A stretch of DNA of 64,000 bases from Mycobacterium rhizamassiliense (GTDB lineage: Bacteria; Actinomycetota; Actinomycetes; Mycobacteriales; Mycobacteriaceae), in NCBI RefSeq assembly GCF_900157375.1, contig NZ_LT721901.1, positions 5,289,685 through 5,353,684 of the forward strand. Reading direction: 5' to 3'. Shown here one piece after another: positions 14,980 to 24,135 of this stretch. The position numbers and the translations under genes are program-made. A model generated the notes under the pieces. That model saw only the letters and a list, made by a program, of their open reading frames with translations, was not told the origin of the DNA and searched no databases. Numbering within the stretch: the stretch's first letter is position 1; each line of letters starts with the position of its first letter.

Positions 14980-17774
14980 CCGCTGTTGCGCAGCGCGCTC
15001 GCCAAACCGTTCATGGTCAACAGGATTCCGCGCTGCACCAGCTCGTCGTCGTCGCCGGAACGGTAGCGGCGCAGCAATTCCACCTGCAGGTGGTTCAGCG
15101 GCTCCAGGTAGGGGAAGCGGTTGAACACCGAACGCGCCAGCGCCGGGTTGTCGGCAAGCAGGTCGTCGTGCCCGGTGATCAGCTTGTGCATGGCGATCGT
15201 ACGCTGATGTTCTTCGACGATCTTGTCGAACACCCTGTGCCGCAACGACTCATCGTCCACCAGCTCCGCGTAGCGGGCCGCCAGGCCCAGATCGCTTTTC
15301 GCCAGCACCTGCGCCATGTTGGACAGCACGCCCCGGAAGAACGGCCAGCGTTCGTAGAGGTCGCGCAGGGCCTGCACGCGCTCGTCCTCCGGGCCGGCGG
15401 CGATCCACTGCTCGAACGCCGCTCCGGTGCCGTACCAGCCGGGCAGCATGACCCGCGACTGGCTCCACGCCAGAACCCACGGGATGGCGCGCAGGTCGGC
15501 GATCGACTCGGTGGGCTTACGCGAGGTCGGCCGGCTGCCGATGTTCAACGAGCCGATCTCGCTGACCGGTGTTGACTGTTTGAAGTAGTCGACGAAACCC
15601 GGTGTGTCGTGCACCAATTCGGCATACGACCGCTGGGCCAGGCCGGCGATCTCGTCGAGCACCGCGTATGCGGGTTCCGCGGTGTCGCCGAGCCCTTCCA
15701 CATCCAGCAACGTCGACTCCAGCGTGGCCGCCACCAGGCTCTCCAAATTGCGCCGGGCCAGCTGCGGCTCGGCGTATTTGGCGGCGATGATCTCGCCCTG
15801 CTCGGTCAGGCGCAGCGAGCCGTTCACCGCTCCCGGGGGCTGCGCCAGGATGGCCTGGTAGCTGGGGCCCCCGCCACGCCCCACGGTGCCGCCGCGACCG
15901 TGGAAGAGCCGCAACCGAATTCCTGTCTTGCGGGCCACCTCGACCAGGTCCAGCTCGGCGCGGTACACCGCCCAGTTGGCCGCCAGGTAGCCGCCATCCT
16001 TGTTGGAGTCGGAGTAGCCCAGCATCACTTCCTGCCAGTCATCCCGGGCCGCCACCAACGTCCGGTAGAACGGAAGGTCCAGCATCGCCTGCAGGATCGT
16101 CGCGCCGTTGTGCAGATCGTCGATCGTCTCGAACAACGGCGAGATGCCCACGGGGCAAAAGGGTTCGGAGCCCGACGCATCCAGCAGGCCGGCCTCCTTC
16201 AGCAGGATCGCGGCTTCCAAGACGTCGGACACCGACTGGCACATCGAGATGACGTAGTTGGGTACCGCGGCCGGGCCGTAGCGCACCACGGCGTAGGCCG
16301 CGGCCTCGATCACGGCCAGCTCTTTGTGGGCCAGCTCGGACAGCCGGGCGCGGTCGCTGAGTAGCGGTCGCCGGGTGCTCAGCTCGGTGGTGAGCAGCTC
16401 GACCCGCTCGTCCTCGGGCAGCGAGGCGTAGTCGGGGTGCACACCGGCCCAGGCCAGCAGCTCGGCAACCACCTCCTCGTGCACGTCGGAGTTCTGCCGC
16501 ATGTCCAGGCCGGACAGGTGAAAACCGAAGGCGTGCACGCCTTCTCGCAACAGCGCCAGCCGGTCGCCGGCCAACAGCGCGCTGCCGTGGCCGCGCAGCG
16601 ATTCGTCGATCGTGTCGAGGTCGGCGCGCAGCTCGTCCGGCGTGGCATACCGCGACAGCCCCAGGTCGAGCACGTGCTGCGGTTGCCTGTCCAGGATTTC
16701 GGCGGCGGTCGCGCTGAGCCGGCCGCGGATCAGCCGCACCGCCCGCCGGTACGGCTCGTCGGTTCGGGCCTCCTCCGGGCACGCCTCGGCCAGGGCGGCC
16801 AACTGCGGCGTGACGGCGACCAGGCGCGCCGAAATCGACAGCTCCTGCTCGAGATCGGTGAGCTCGACCAGGTAGTGGGCCAGGGCGGTGAACGCGGCGC
16901 TGCCGGTGGCCCGCCGGACCACTGCCGCAGTCACATTCGGGTTGCCGTCGCGGTCGCCACCGATCCACGAGCCCGGCTGCAGGAACGGCCCCGACAGCAA
17001 CTCGGCGTCGGGCCAGCGGCTGCGTAGCGCCTCGCGCACATCCGCGTTCACCTGCGGGATCACCTCGAACAGCGCGGCCGCGTAATACCGCAGACCGACG
17101 TCGATCTCGTCGGTGATCTGCAGCCGCGAAAGCCGGATCAGTGCGGTCTGCCACAGCGTCAGGACCTGGCGGCGCAGCTCGCGTTCGATGTCGCGGCCGT
17201 CGTCGGTCTCGGTGTGGCCCTCGGCGTGCAGCCGCATCAGTCTGGTGATCCGGTGTTGGGTGACGAAGACGGTGCGGCGCCGCGTCTCGGTCGGATGGGC
17301 GGTGATCACCGGGGAAATCACCGCGCCCTTCAGCGCGTCGGCGATGGTTCCCGAATCCAGCTCGGCCACGTCGAGTTTCGCGTAGGTGGCGGCCAGGCTG
17401 CTGTCCTGCGGTGGATCACCGGCGCCGACGTGAACGCGGCGCCTGCGCTCGCGGTGGATGTCCTCGGCGACGTTGGCCAGCAGCGCGAAGTGGCTGAACG
17501 CCCGGATGATCGGCACCGCCAGGTGGATGTCGATGCCGTCGAACATGTGGGAGATCTCGGTTCGGTCGATCTCGGAGCGCCGCACCCGGAAGGACTCCAC
17601 GCGGGCCCGCTCCACGAGGTCGAAAACCTCGTCACCGTTCTGTTCGCGGACGGTGTCGCCCAGGATGGCGCCGAGCAACCGGATGTCGGCCCGCATCGGC
17701 TCGGTGGCCTCGCGACCGACCTTGGTTCGCTGCACGGCACCGATCGGCGCCAGCGCGTCGGAAACCTCAGTCAT
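14976..17774 (-). CDS. ppc: Phosphoenolpyruvate carboxylase
   Basis: Carboxylates PEP to oxaloacetate, replenishing the TCA cycle. The 932 residues are full length. Signature segments: VITAHPTETRRR (catalytic His), GYSDSNKDGG, FHGRGGTVGRGGGP (catalytic Arg/His loop) and the C-terminal NPALARSVFNRFPYLEPLN block. ATG at 17774 is preceded seven bases upstream by GATACT, a possible leaderless -10. It follows secG, tpiA, pgk and gap on the same strand, placing PEP use next to lower glycolysis. Confidence 0.97.
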   Translation of the reverse strand: MTEVSDALAPIGAVQRTKVGREATEPMRADIRLLGAILGDTVREQNGDEVFDLVERARVESFRVRRSEIDRTEISHMFDGIDIHLAVPIIRAFSHFALLANVAEDIHRERRRRVHVGAGDPPQDSSLAATYAKLDVAELDSGTIADALKGAVISPVITAHPTETRRRTVFVTQHRITRLMRLHAEGHTETDDGRDIERELRRQVLTLWQTALIRLSRLQITDEIDVGLRYYAAALFEVIPQVNADVREALRSRWPDAELLSGPFLQPGSWIGGDRDGNPNVTAAVVRRATGSAAFTALAHYLVELTDLEQELSISARLVAVTPQLAALAEACPEEARTDEPYRRAVRLIRGRLSATAAEILDRQPQHVLDLGLSRYATPDELRADLDTIDESLRGHGSALLAGDRLALLREGVHAFGFHLSGLDMRQNSDVHEEVVAELLAWAGVHPDYASLPEDERVELLTTELSTRRPLLSDRARLSELAHKELAVIEAAAYAVVRYGPAAVPNYVISMCQSVSDVLEAAILLKEAGLLDASGSEPFCPVGISPLFETIDDLHNGATILQAMLDLPFYRTLVAARDDWQEVMLGYSDSNKDGGYLAANWAVYRAELDLVEVARKTGIRLRLFHGRGGTVGRGGGPSYQAILAQPPGAVNGSLRLTEQGEIIAAKYAEPQLARRNLESLVAATLESTLLDVEGLGDTAEPAYAVLDEIAGLAQRSYAELVHDTPGFVDYFKQSTPVSEIGSLNIGSRPTSRKPTESIADLRAIPWVLAWSQSRVMLPGWYGTGAAFEQWIAAGPEDERVQALRDLYERWPFFRGVLSNMAQVLAKSDLGLAARYAELVDDESLRHRVFDKIVEEHQRTIAMHKLITGHDDLLADNPALARSVFNRFPYLEPLNHLQVELLRRYRSGDDDELVQRGILLTMNGLASALRNSG

Positions 17775-17822
17775 GAATTCCAGTATCCGGGCGAATCGCG
17801 TGGGCCGCCCGCCGAAGGAAGG

Positions 17823-18056
17823 TCAGCGGTACTTGATCTGCAGGGCCATGCCGACGATGCAGACCAACCAGATGGCGACGACGAAGTACGTCAGCCGGTC
17901 CAGGTTCTTCTCCACGACCGTCGACCCGGACAGGCTCGACTGCACGCCTCCGCCGAACAGCGTCGACAGGCCGCCACCCTTGGCGCGGTGCAGCAGCACC
18001 AGCAGCACCACGAGGATGCTGGTGACCACCAGGGTGATCTGCAGGCCCAATTCCAT
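17823..18056 (-). CDS. secG: Protein translocase subunit SecG
   Basis: Small inner-membrane partner of SecYE. 77 residues with two transmembrane helices (about 5-22 and 54-73) joined by the conserved loop RAKGGGLSTLFGGG. ATG at 18056 is chosen over an upstream GTG at 18065 because it gives the length and N terminus (MELGLQ) of mycobacterial SecG and has a GGTAGGG element at the right distance. It sits between tpiA and ppc, the common actinobacterial order. Confidence 0.96.
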   Translation of the reverse strand: MELGLQITLVVTSILVVLLVLLHRAKGGGLSTLFGGGVQSSLSGSTVVEKNLDRLTYFVVAIWLVCIVGMALQIKYR

Positions 18057-18063
18057 GAAAGAC

Positions 18064-18069
18064 ACCCTA
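18064..18069 (-). promoter_or_regulatory. Candidate -10 box or RBS of secG
   Basis: TAGGGT seven bases before the secG ATG fits a leaderless -10 (TANNNT-N7-ATG). The same bases could act as a GGTAGGG ribosome-binding site, so the reading is ambiguous. Confidence 0.3.
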
Positions 18070-18098
18070 CCGAATGCCCCGGTCGCCTTAGGCCAGGC

Positions 18099-18884
18099 CT
18101 AGGGCAGCGGCCCACCGGCGGCGATGGCGGCCAAGGTGGCGAACTGCTCCCCGTCCAGCGAAGCTCCCCCGATCAGACCGCCGTCGACGTCCTCCTGCGC
18201 GACGATCTCGCCGACGTTCTTGGCGTTCACCGAGCCGCCGTAGAGCACCCGCACGGTCTCGGCGATCTGGGGCGACGCCAGCGCGCCCAGCTCCTTGCGG
18301 ATCGCCGCACACACCTCCTGGGCGTCGGCGGCGCTGGCCACCCGTCCCGTGCCGATCGCCCACACCGGCTCGTAGGCGATGACCACCTTGGCGATCTGCT
18401 CGGCCGTCAGGCCGGCCAGCGAGCCGCGCAGCTGCGACTCGCAGTGGCTGACGTGCTCGCCCGCCTCGCGAACCTCCAGGTGCTCGCCGATGCAGACGAT
18501 CGGCGTCAGCTCGTTCTTGAGCGCGGCGGCCGCCTTGGCGGCCACCAGGGCGTCGTCCTCGTTGTGGTAGGTGCGCCGCTCGGAGTGCCCGACGACGACG
18601 AAGGTGCAGCCCAGCTTGGCCAGGAACGCCCCGCTGATGTCGCCGGTGTAGGCGCCCGACTCGTGCTGCGACAGGTCCTGCGCGCCGTAGGTCAGCCGCA
18701 GCTTGTCGCCGTCGACCAGGGTCTGCACGCTGCGCAGGTTGGTGAACGGCGGCAGCACCGTGACGTCGACCTTGTCGTAGTACTTGTCCGGCAAGGCGAA
18801 TGCGATCTTTTGCACCAGCGCGATGGCCTCAAAGTGGTTGAGGTTCATCTTCCAGTTGCCGGCGATCAGTGGCGTGCGGCTCAC
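18099..18884 (-). CDS. tpiA: Triosephosphate isomerase
   Basis: Interconverts dihydroxyacetone phosphate and glyceraldehyde 3-phosphate. 261 residues with all active-site landmarks: GNWKMN with Lys12, VVGHSERR (catalytic His), AYEPVWAIGTG (catalytic Glu) and the phosphate-binding YGGSVN and GGASL segments. It lies 28 bases after pgk and 33 bases (18066-18098) before the secG frame region. Confidence 0.98.
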   Translation of the reverse strand: MSRTPLIAGNWKMNLNHFEAIALVQKIAFALPDKYYDKVDVTVLPPFTNLRSVQTLVDGDKLRLTYGAQDLSQHESGAYTGDISGAFLAKLGCTFVVVGHSERRTYHNEDDALVAAKAAAALKNELTPIVCIGEHLEVREAGEHVSHCESQLRGSLAGLTAEQIAKVVIAYEPVWAIGTGRVASAADAQEVCAAIRKELGALASPQIAETVRVLYGGSVNAKNVGEIVAQEDVDGGLIGGASLDGEQFATLAAIAAGGPLP

Positions 18885-18912
18885 GAGTCTCCTTCGCTTG
18901 GCTTGACGTGGC

Positions 18913-20160
18913 TTAAGAAGGTTGAGCCCGAGTCAACACCTCGACGCCGGGGAGCGTCTTGCCTTCGAGGTATTCCAGCGACGCCCCGCCGCCGGTGGAG
19001 ATGTGCGAGAAGTCACCTTCGGCGATGCCCAGCGCACGCACCGCGGCCGCGGAGTCGCCGCCGCCGACCACGCTGAAGGCGCCCTTGCCGGTCGCGCCGA
19101 CGATCGCCTCGGCCACGCCCTTGGTGCCCGCGGCGAACGCCGGGAACTCGAAGACGCCCATCGGGCCGTTCCAGAAGATGGTCTCGGCGTTGGACAGCAG
19201 CGTGGTGAAGCGTTTGACCGAGCCCGGGCCGATGTCCAGGCCCATCTGGTCGCCCGGGATCGCCTCGGCCGGCACGGTCTGCGGCGACGCGTCGGCCGCG
19301 AACTTGTCGGCCACCACGATGTCCACCGGTAGCCGCAGCACGTCGACGTAAGTGTCGAGCAGCCGGCGGCAGGTGTCCACCATCTCTTCTTCCAGCAGCG
19401 ACTTGCCGACCGAAAAGCCTTGTGCAGCAAGGAATGTGAAGCACATTCCGCCGCCGATCACGATGCTGTCGGCCTTGGTCGCCAGCGATTCGATGACCCC
19501 GAGCTTGTCGGACACCTTCGACCCACCGAGCACCACGGCGTATGGGCGCCTGGTCGAGGCGGTCAGCTGCTCGAGCACCTGGATCTCCCCGGCGACCAGC
19601 TTGCCGGCGTAGTGCGGCAGCAGCGTGGCGACGTCGTACACCGAGGCCTGCTTGCGATGCACCACCCCGAAGCCGTCGGAGACGAAAGCGCCTGTGGGCC
19701 CGACCAATTCGGCGAGCTGACGGGCCAGGGCCAGCCGCTCGCCGTCGTCCTTGCTGGTCTCCCGGGCGTCGAAGCGGATGTTCTCAAGCAGCAGCACGTC
19801 GCCGTCGGTCAGCCCCTCGGCGCGGGCCAAAGCGTCACCCCCGACAGGGGAACGATCGGGGCCGCCGGCCAGCTGAACGTGCCGGCCCAGCTGCTCGCCG
19901 AGTGCCGCGGCGACCGGGGCCAGCGACAGCTTGGGATCCGGGCCGCCCTTCGGACGGCCCAGGTGCGCGGTCACCACCAGCCTGGCGCCCGCGTCGAGCA
20001 GCGCCTGCAGCGTCGGGACCGACGCGGTGATCCGGCCGGCATCGGTGATGGCACCCTCGTCGTCGAGCGGGACGTTCAGGTCGGAGCGCACCAGCACGCT
20101 GCGACCTGAAACGCCTTCGGCGAGAAGGTCTTCGAGGGTAGGGAGCGTGGACTCCGGCAC
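18913..20160 (-). CDS. pgk: Phosphoglycerate kinase
   Basis: Makes ATP from 1,3-bisphosphoglycerate. 415 residues with the substrate motif VRSDLNVP, HLGRPKG, LGGSKVSDKLGV and the nucleotide-binding GGGDSAAA near the C terminus. Two bases separate the gap stop from its start, so gap-pgk-tpiA is one transcription unit. Confidence 0.98.
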   Translation of the reverse strand: MPESTLPTLEDLLAEGVSGRSVLVRSDLNVPLDDEGAITDAGRITASVPTLQALLDAGARLVVTAHLGRPKGGPDPKLSLAPVAAALGEQLGRHVQLAGGPDRSPVGGDALARAEGLTDGDVLLLENIRFDARETSKDDGERLALARQLAELVGPTGAFVSDGFGVVHRKQASVYDVATLLPHYAGKLVAGEIQVLEQLTASTRRPYAVVLGGSKVSDKLGVIESLATKADSIVIGGGMCFTFLAAQGFSVGKSLLEEEMVDTCRRLLDTYVDVLRLPVDIVVADKFAADASPQTVPAEAIPGDQMGLDIGPGSVKRFTTLLSNAETIFWNGPMGVFEFPAFAAGTKGVAEAIVGATGKGAFSVVGGGDSAAAVRALGIAEGDFSHISTGGGASLEYLEGKTLPGVEVLTRAQPS

Positions 20161-20162
20161 GG

Positions 20163-21194
20163 CTAGAGCGACTTGCCGACCAGCGCGACCAGGTCAACGA
20201 GGCGGTTGGAGTAACCCCACTCGTTGTCGTACCACGACACCACCTTGGCCTGGTTGTCGATCACCTTGGTCAGGCCGGAGTCGAAGATCGAGCTGTGCGG
20301 GTCGGTGACGATGTCGCTCGAGACGATCGGCGCGTCGTAGTACTTCAGGATGCCCTTGAGCTTGCCCTCCGCGGCGGCCTTCATCGCGGCGTTGATCTCG
20401 TCGGCGGTCGCGGACTTCTTCAGCTCCGCGGTCAGGTCGGTGACCGAGCCGGTGGGAATCGGCACCCGCAACGCGTACCCGTCGAGCTTGCCCTTCAGCT
20501 CGGGCAGCACCAGCCCGATGGCCTTGGCGGCACCGGTCGACGTCGGCACGATGTTGAGGCCCGCGGCGCGGGCGCGGCGCAGGTCGCTGTGCGGGCCGTC
20601 CTGCAGGTTCTGGTCCTGGGTGTAGGCGTGGATGGTCGTCATCAGGCCCTTGACGATGCCGAACTCGTCGTTGAGGACCTTGGCCAGCGGCCCAAGGCAG
20701 TTCGTGGTGCACGACGCGTTGGAAATGATGTTCTGGCTGCCGTCGTACTTGTCGTCGTTGACGCCGAGCACGATGGTGATGTCCTCGTCGCTGGCGGGCG
20801 CGGAGATGATGACCTTCTTCGCGCCGGCGTCCAGGTGGCCCTGGGCCTTGTCGCGCTTGGTGAACAGACCGGTGGATTCGATGACGACGTCGACGCCGAG
20901 GTCACCCCAAGGCAGCGCGGCCGGCCCCTCCCGGACGGCGAGCGCCTTGATCTTGGCGGGGCCCACGACGATGGTGTCCTCGCCCTCGAGGGTGACGTCG
21001 TGCGGCAGCCGGCCCAGGATCGAGTCGAACTTCAGCAGGTGCGCCAGCGTGCTGTTGTCGGTGATGTCGTTGACCGCCACCACCTCGATGTCGGCCCCCG
21101 AGCTGCCCGAGCCCTGCTCCTGCTGGGCCAGCAATGCCCGGTAGAAGTTGCGTCCGATACGACCGAAGCCGTTGATGCCTACTCGGACAGTCAC
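20163..21194 (-). CDS. gap: Glyceraldehyde-3-phosphate dehydrogenase
   Basis: NAD-dependent glycolytic GAPDH, 343 residues. The N-terminal Rossmann motif is GINGFGRIGRN; the catalytic Cys lies in SNASCTTNCLGP, followed by the His-containing IHAYTQDQ and the C-terminal WYDNEWGYSNR block. GTG at 21194 has GAGGGAGA as ribosome-binding site. First gene of the gap-pgk-tpiA-secG-ppc run. Confidence 0.98.
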   Translation of the reverse strand: MTVRVGINGFGRIGRNFYRALLAQQEQGSGSSGADIEVVAVNDITDNSTLAHLLKFDSILGRLPHDVTLEGEDTIVVGPAKIKALAVREGPAALPWGDLGVDVVIESTGLFTKRDKAQGHLDAGAKKVIISAPASDEDITIVLGVNDDKYDGSQNIISNASCTTNCLGPLAKVLNDEFGIVKGLMTTIHAYTQDQNLQDGPHSDLRRARAAGLNIVPTSTGAAKAIGLVLPELKGKLDGYALRVPIPTGSVTDLTAELKKSATADEINAAMKAAAEGKLKGILKYYDAPIVSSDIVTDPHSSIFDSGLTKVIDNQAKVVSWYDNEWGYSNRLVDLVALVGKSL

Positions 21195-21239
21195 GTGTCT
21201 CTCCCTCTTCGCTTGTCCGCTGATGAACCACTCGTCGTC

Positions 21240-21245
21240 AGCCTA
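21240..21245 (-). promoter_or_regulatory. Candidate -10 box upstream of gap
   Basis: TAGGCT on the minus strand about 46 bases upstream of the gap start would give a short leader containing the gap ribosome-binding site. No good -35 hexamer is seen at 16-18 bases. Confidence 0.3.
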
Positions 21246-21299
21246 GATCAGTAGGTACAACGGTTGCGGGGCCGGTCAGAGTCCTCCGACCGCGGGCAA

Positions 21300-21311
21300 T
21301 GACGCACGTCA
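21300..21311. promoter_or_regulatory. Candidate operator upstream of gap
   Basis: TGACGCACGTCA is an inverted repeat, TGACG and CGTCA with a two-base spacer. It lies about 106-117 bases upstream of the gap start and 32 bases past the end of the DUF3556-type gene. The binding protein is unknown. Confidence 0.3.
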
Positions 21312-21343
21312 CAGCGCGGCGCCCGGTTCGCTGGGAAAACCGG

Positions 21344-23092
21344 CTACCTGGCGGCGCGCTGGCCGGTCACGTGCACCGGGAACTCGTCGCCGGGCTCGGG
21401 CCACGGCTGGCGGCTCAGCATGTCGTCGACGTTGACGTAGCCGGCCTCGATCACCCCCGCCTTGGCGTCCACGATGCGATACCACTGCTTGCGGGTGTGG
21501 ATCGGTTGGCCTTCCAGGACGATCACCCGGACGTCACCCTCGGCGAAGTTGCAGCGCCTCTGCACGGCGGCCAGCAGTTGCTCGTTGTGCAGGTGGCCCT
21601 CGCCGAAGTTCCAGCCGACCAGCGGTCCGGCGACGATCTCGCCCTCCCGAATGCTGTAGGAGGCCTCGTCGTCGATGGCCCGGGGCAACAGCCCGTTGAG
21701 CGCCCGCCCGTGCGTGTGCATCGCCCGGAACGCCGCCGTCTTGTCGCTGACGATCTCCGCGGTCGCCGGGTCGTAGAGCTTGGCGAGCTGATTGACCACC
21801 AGCGGGGAGCTTTTCACGACGTTGGCCTCGATCGTCGCCTCGGCGCCCACCCGGAAGCACCACACGCTGGTCGCCCAGTTTCCGGCGTAATAGCGCATCG
21901 CCGGAAGGAACGAAACCTTCTCCGGGAAAAGGTTTCCGAGCGGCACGAAGGCAAGCGCCACAACGAGAATCGCCAGCAGCAGCGGCGAGTCGAGATCGAC
22001 CGCGCGGATCGCGCCGTAGTGCCCGAACAGATAGAACAGCGAGAAGATGATGAAGACGTTCCACTCCAACGGAACCCCCATCGGGAGGTTGGACAGGATG
22101 TTGAGGTGGAAGAGCACCATGAACCCGATCAGGTACCAGCGCCACGGTTGACCGTCGGCGACGAACACCAGAATCGCCGGGACCAGGAACTCCGCGGTGG
22201 TACCCCCGACGTGCGCCATCACCTTCGGCACCCAGGACGGGCGCAGGTCGTTGACGGGGTCGAGATAGAGCCGGTGCTTGAGCGGGTTGAACAGCTTGCT
22301 GCGCAGCAGCGCATTGTTGCTCGTCATCACCGACACGACGTACGGGAAGTGGTGGTTGAGCTTGGAGGTCGCCGCGCCCCACCACAGGCCCAGGATGACG
22401 ATCTTGAACGCGGCGATCTGATCGATGAACGGAAAGAAGAACACGATCAGTTTCAGCCAGTAGTGCTCGCCGCGGGCGGCCAGGAAGATCGTCTTGTCGC
22501 GCAGCCCCAACAGCGCCAGCGCGACGACCATCGGGATCACCAGGACGGGGTCGAGCAATCCGACATCGCCGTCGGCGGTGACCGGTCCCCCGCTGCCGGG
22601 GGCCAACAACGCCCACAGCGCGTCGATCAGCACGGTGGCATACAGCGCGACGTCGACCGTGGTACGGATGTCGCCCGCGGTGAACGGAACCTTGCCGGGC
22701 CAGGCGGGCAGCCGAATCGTGTTGGGCCGCAACCAGAAAAGGAACCCGCCGATCGGCGGCATGAACCGCCCGGTCAGCGGTCCCGATCCGCAGCCGAGGC
22801 CGAGCACCTCGAACAGCAGGGTGAAGACGACGGCCTTCTGGTAGACGATCGGCTGCGTCCACCAGTCACCGATGTGGCCCAATCCGCCGAAGCCGGGGGT
22901 CAGCGAGATGATGGCGGCGGGAGCGGCGACGTACAGCCCGATCTTGATCAGGTAGAGCAGATACACCCCGGACGGCGTTCCGAATCCGTGCTCCACCCAG
23001 TGCCGGGTCACGATCTGCAGCCGCGCCGCCCTGGGCCGGGTCTGCCAGGTGTCGGGATCGACGTCGGGAAGCTCTGGCGTGATGAAACCCAT
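21344..23092 (-). CDS. DUF3556-type multi-pass membrane protein
   Basis: About 582 residues, with at least eight hydrophobic helices in the first 400 residues (for example LLYLIKIGLYVAAPAAIISL and LLLAILVVALAFVPLGNLF) and a soluble C-terminal domain of about 180 residues. The pattern and length agree with DUF3556, an actinobacterial family of unknown function. The conserved-looking cytosolic part contains GLGCGSGPLTGR and HHFPYVVSVM. ATG at 23092 is chosen because AAAGGAA lies just upstream; a TTG 12 codons earlier lacks such a site. It is followed by gap on the same strand but separated by about 150 bases. Confidence 0.75.
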   Translation of the reverse strand: MGFITPELPDVDPDTWQTRPRAARLQIVTRHWVEHGFGTPSGVYLLYLIKIGLYVAAPAAIISLTPGFGGLGHIGDWWTQPIVYQKAVVFTLLFEVLGLGCGSGPLTGRFMPPIGGFLFWLRPNTIRLPAWPGKVPFTAGDIRTTVDVALYATVLIDALWALLAPGSGGPVTADGDVGLLDPVLVIPMVVALALLGLRDKTIFLAARGEHYWLKLIVFFFPFIDQIAAFKIVILGLWWGAATSKLNHHFPYVVSVMTSNNALLRSKLFNPLKHRLYLDPVNDLRPSWVPKVMAHVGGTTAEFLVPAILVFVADGQPWRWYLIGFMVLFHLNILSNLPMGVPLEWNVFIIFSLFYLFGHYGAIRAVDLDSPLLLAILVVALAFVPLGNLFPEKVSFLPAMRYYAGNWATSVWCFRVGAEATIEANVVKSSPLVVNQLAKLYDPATAEIVSDKTAAFRAMHTHGRALNGLLPRAIDDEASYSIREGEIVAGPLVGWNFGEGHLHNEQLLAAVQRRCNFAEGDVRVIVLEGQPIHTRKQWYRIVDAKAGVIEAGYVNVDDMLSRQPWPEPGDEFPVHVTGQRAAR

Positions 23093-23244
23093 GGCCGCCT
23101 CGTTCCTTTTGCAAGACCAGCTGGCCAATACAATCTAGCGGCATCGCGAACGCCCGCGGCGATTTCCCACGCGAGGGCCGTCGAGCCGATACTGCGGTGG
23201 TCGAAAATCGGTGTCACAGGGGGTGTTTCATCCACCTGAATCGC

Positions 23245-23727
23245 TCAGCGCCCGGCGGTCCTCGCGGACCATGAGCCGTGGCCGGCGCGGGAGACCTGGG
23301 CGGAGCCCGGGGCGGCGAATCGGCGTTGCAGCTTCTCGATCATCGCGGTCAGGGCCTCGCGCTCCTGCTCCTCCATGCGCGCCTGGCGCCGAAGACCGGA
23401 CGCTCCTTCCGCATTGCCGCTGGCCTCGGCGCCGGTAATGCTCTTCCGGAGTCCCTCGATCCGGTGCTCGACCATTCGCCGGTTCTGATGGAGCAGCCGC
23501 AGGAAGTAGTCGGCCTGTCGCTGATCGGCCTGCTCGGCCACGGCGGCGGCGCGGTCGGCCTCGCCGGTGGGCCGGCTCGCGGCCGGCAGCGTGGCGGCGA
23601 CCGCCGTCTGCCGGGAATGCACCGCAGCGGGCCGGTTTGCGCCGTGGGGCCGGTGCCGAAAGTCACGAGCGCTGCGCTCGGCTAGCGAGCGGGTAGCAGG
23701 CTCGTCGGACACACCGGCAGGGTCCAT
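23245..23727 (-). CDS. Hypothetical protein with helical C-terminal half
   Basis: 160 residues, no family recognised. Residues 1-60 are Ala/Arg-rich and probably disordered; residues 62-135 are strongly helical and charged (QRQADYFLRLLHQNRRMVEH and later RRQARMEEQEREALTAMIEKL), suggesting a short coiled coil. No membrane segment or signal peptide. The codon pattern favours this strand over the overlapping plus-strand frame. It is divergent from the acyltransferase and 117 bases before the DUF3556-type start. Confidence 0.6.
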   Translation of the reverse strand: MDPAGVSDEPATRSLAERSARDFRHRPHGANRPAAVHSRQTAVAATLPAASRPTGEADRAAAVAEQADQRQADYFLRLLHQNRRMVEHRIEGLRKSITGAEASGNAEGASGLRRQARMEEQEREALTAMIEKLQRRFAAPGSAQVSRAGHGSWSARTAGR

Positions 23728-24135
23728 CGGGTCTTCTCTCGAGGGCGGAGGGGCGCTGGGCGTGCGTAACGATAACCCCCCGACCGGCGCGGCGCCATAT
23801 CTAGCGCGGCCACTTTCGCGGGCGTAAATAAATGCCTGGTCGAGGCGGTGAATCGCGACGATTCGGCGGGCGGGACGGGCTCCGTGCGACCCGGGTCCGC
23901 TGCGGCGCCCACGCCCCGACGGTACTCAATCATGCTGTGCGGCAACGGCATTGGTGCGACGGTCCCGCTGCGGCGCGCGCCTCGGCAACCTCGAATGCGA
24001 TGTCGATCACTGTTCTGGCCCCGAGAGCACCGCCCGGGGAGTGTTTGCCTATTGCCGATCGGGGGAACCGCCTAGCTACCATCGAGGGACTCAACGCGGC
24101 AATGACGTTTCGACGGAGCCACAAGGGGGCCTCAA
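23728..24135. other. Divergent intergenic region
   Basis: 408 bases between the helical hypothetical and the acyltransferase. It contains a candidate plus-strand promoter, TTGCCG at 24052-24057 and TACCAT at 24077-24082 with a 19-base spacer, and the acyltransferase ribosome-binding site AAGGGGG at 24124-24129. No supportable gene was found; short frames on both strands lack ribosome-binding sites and similarity. Confidence 0.45.

Noticed and set aside
23682..23951. Minus-strand 89-codon frame upstream of the helical hypothetical
   Set aside because: Overlaps the hypothetical's start, lacks a ribosome-binding site, and its translation has no ordered features.
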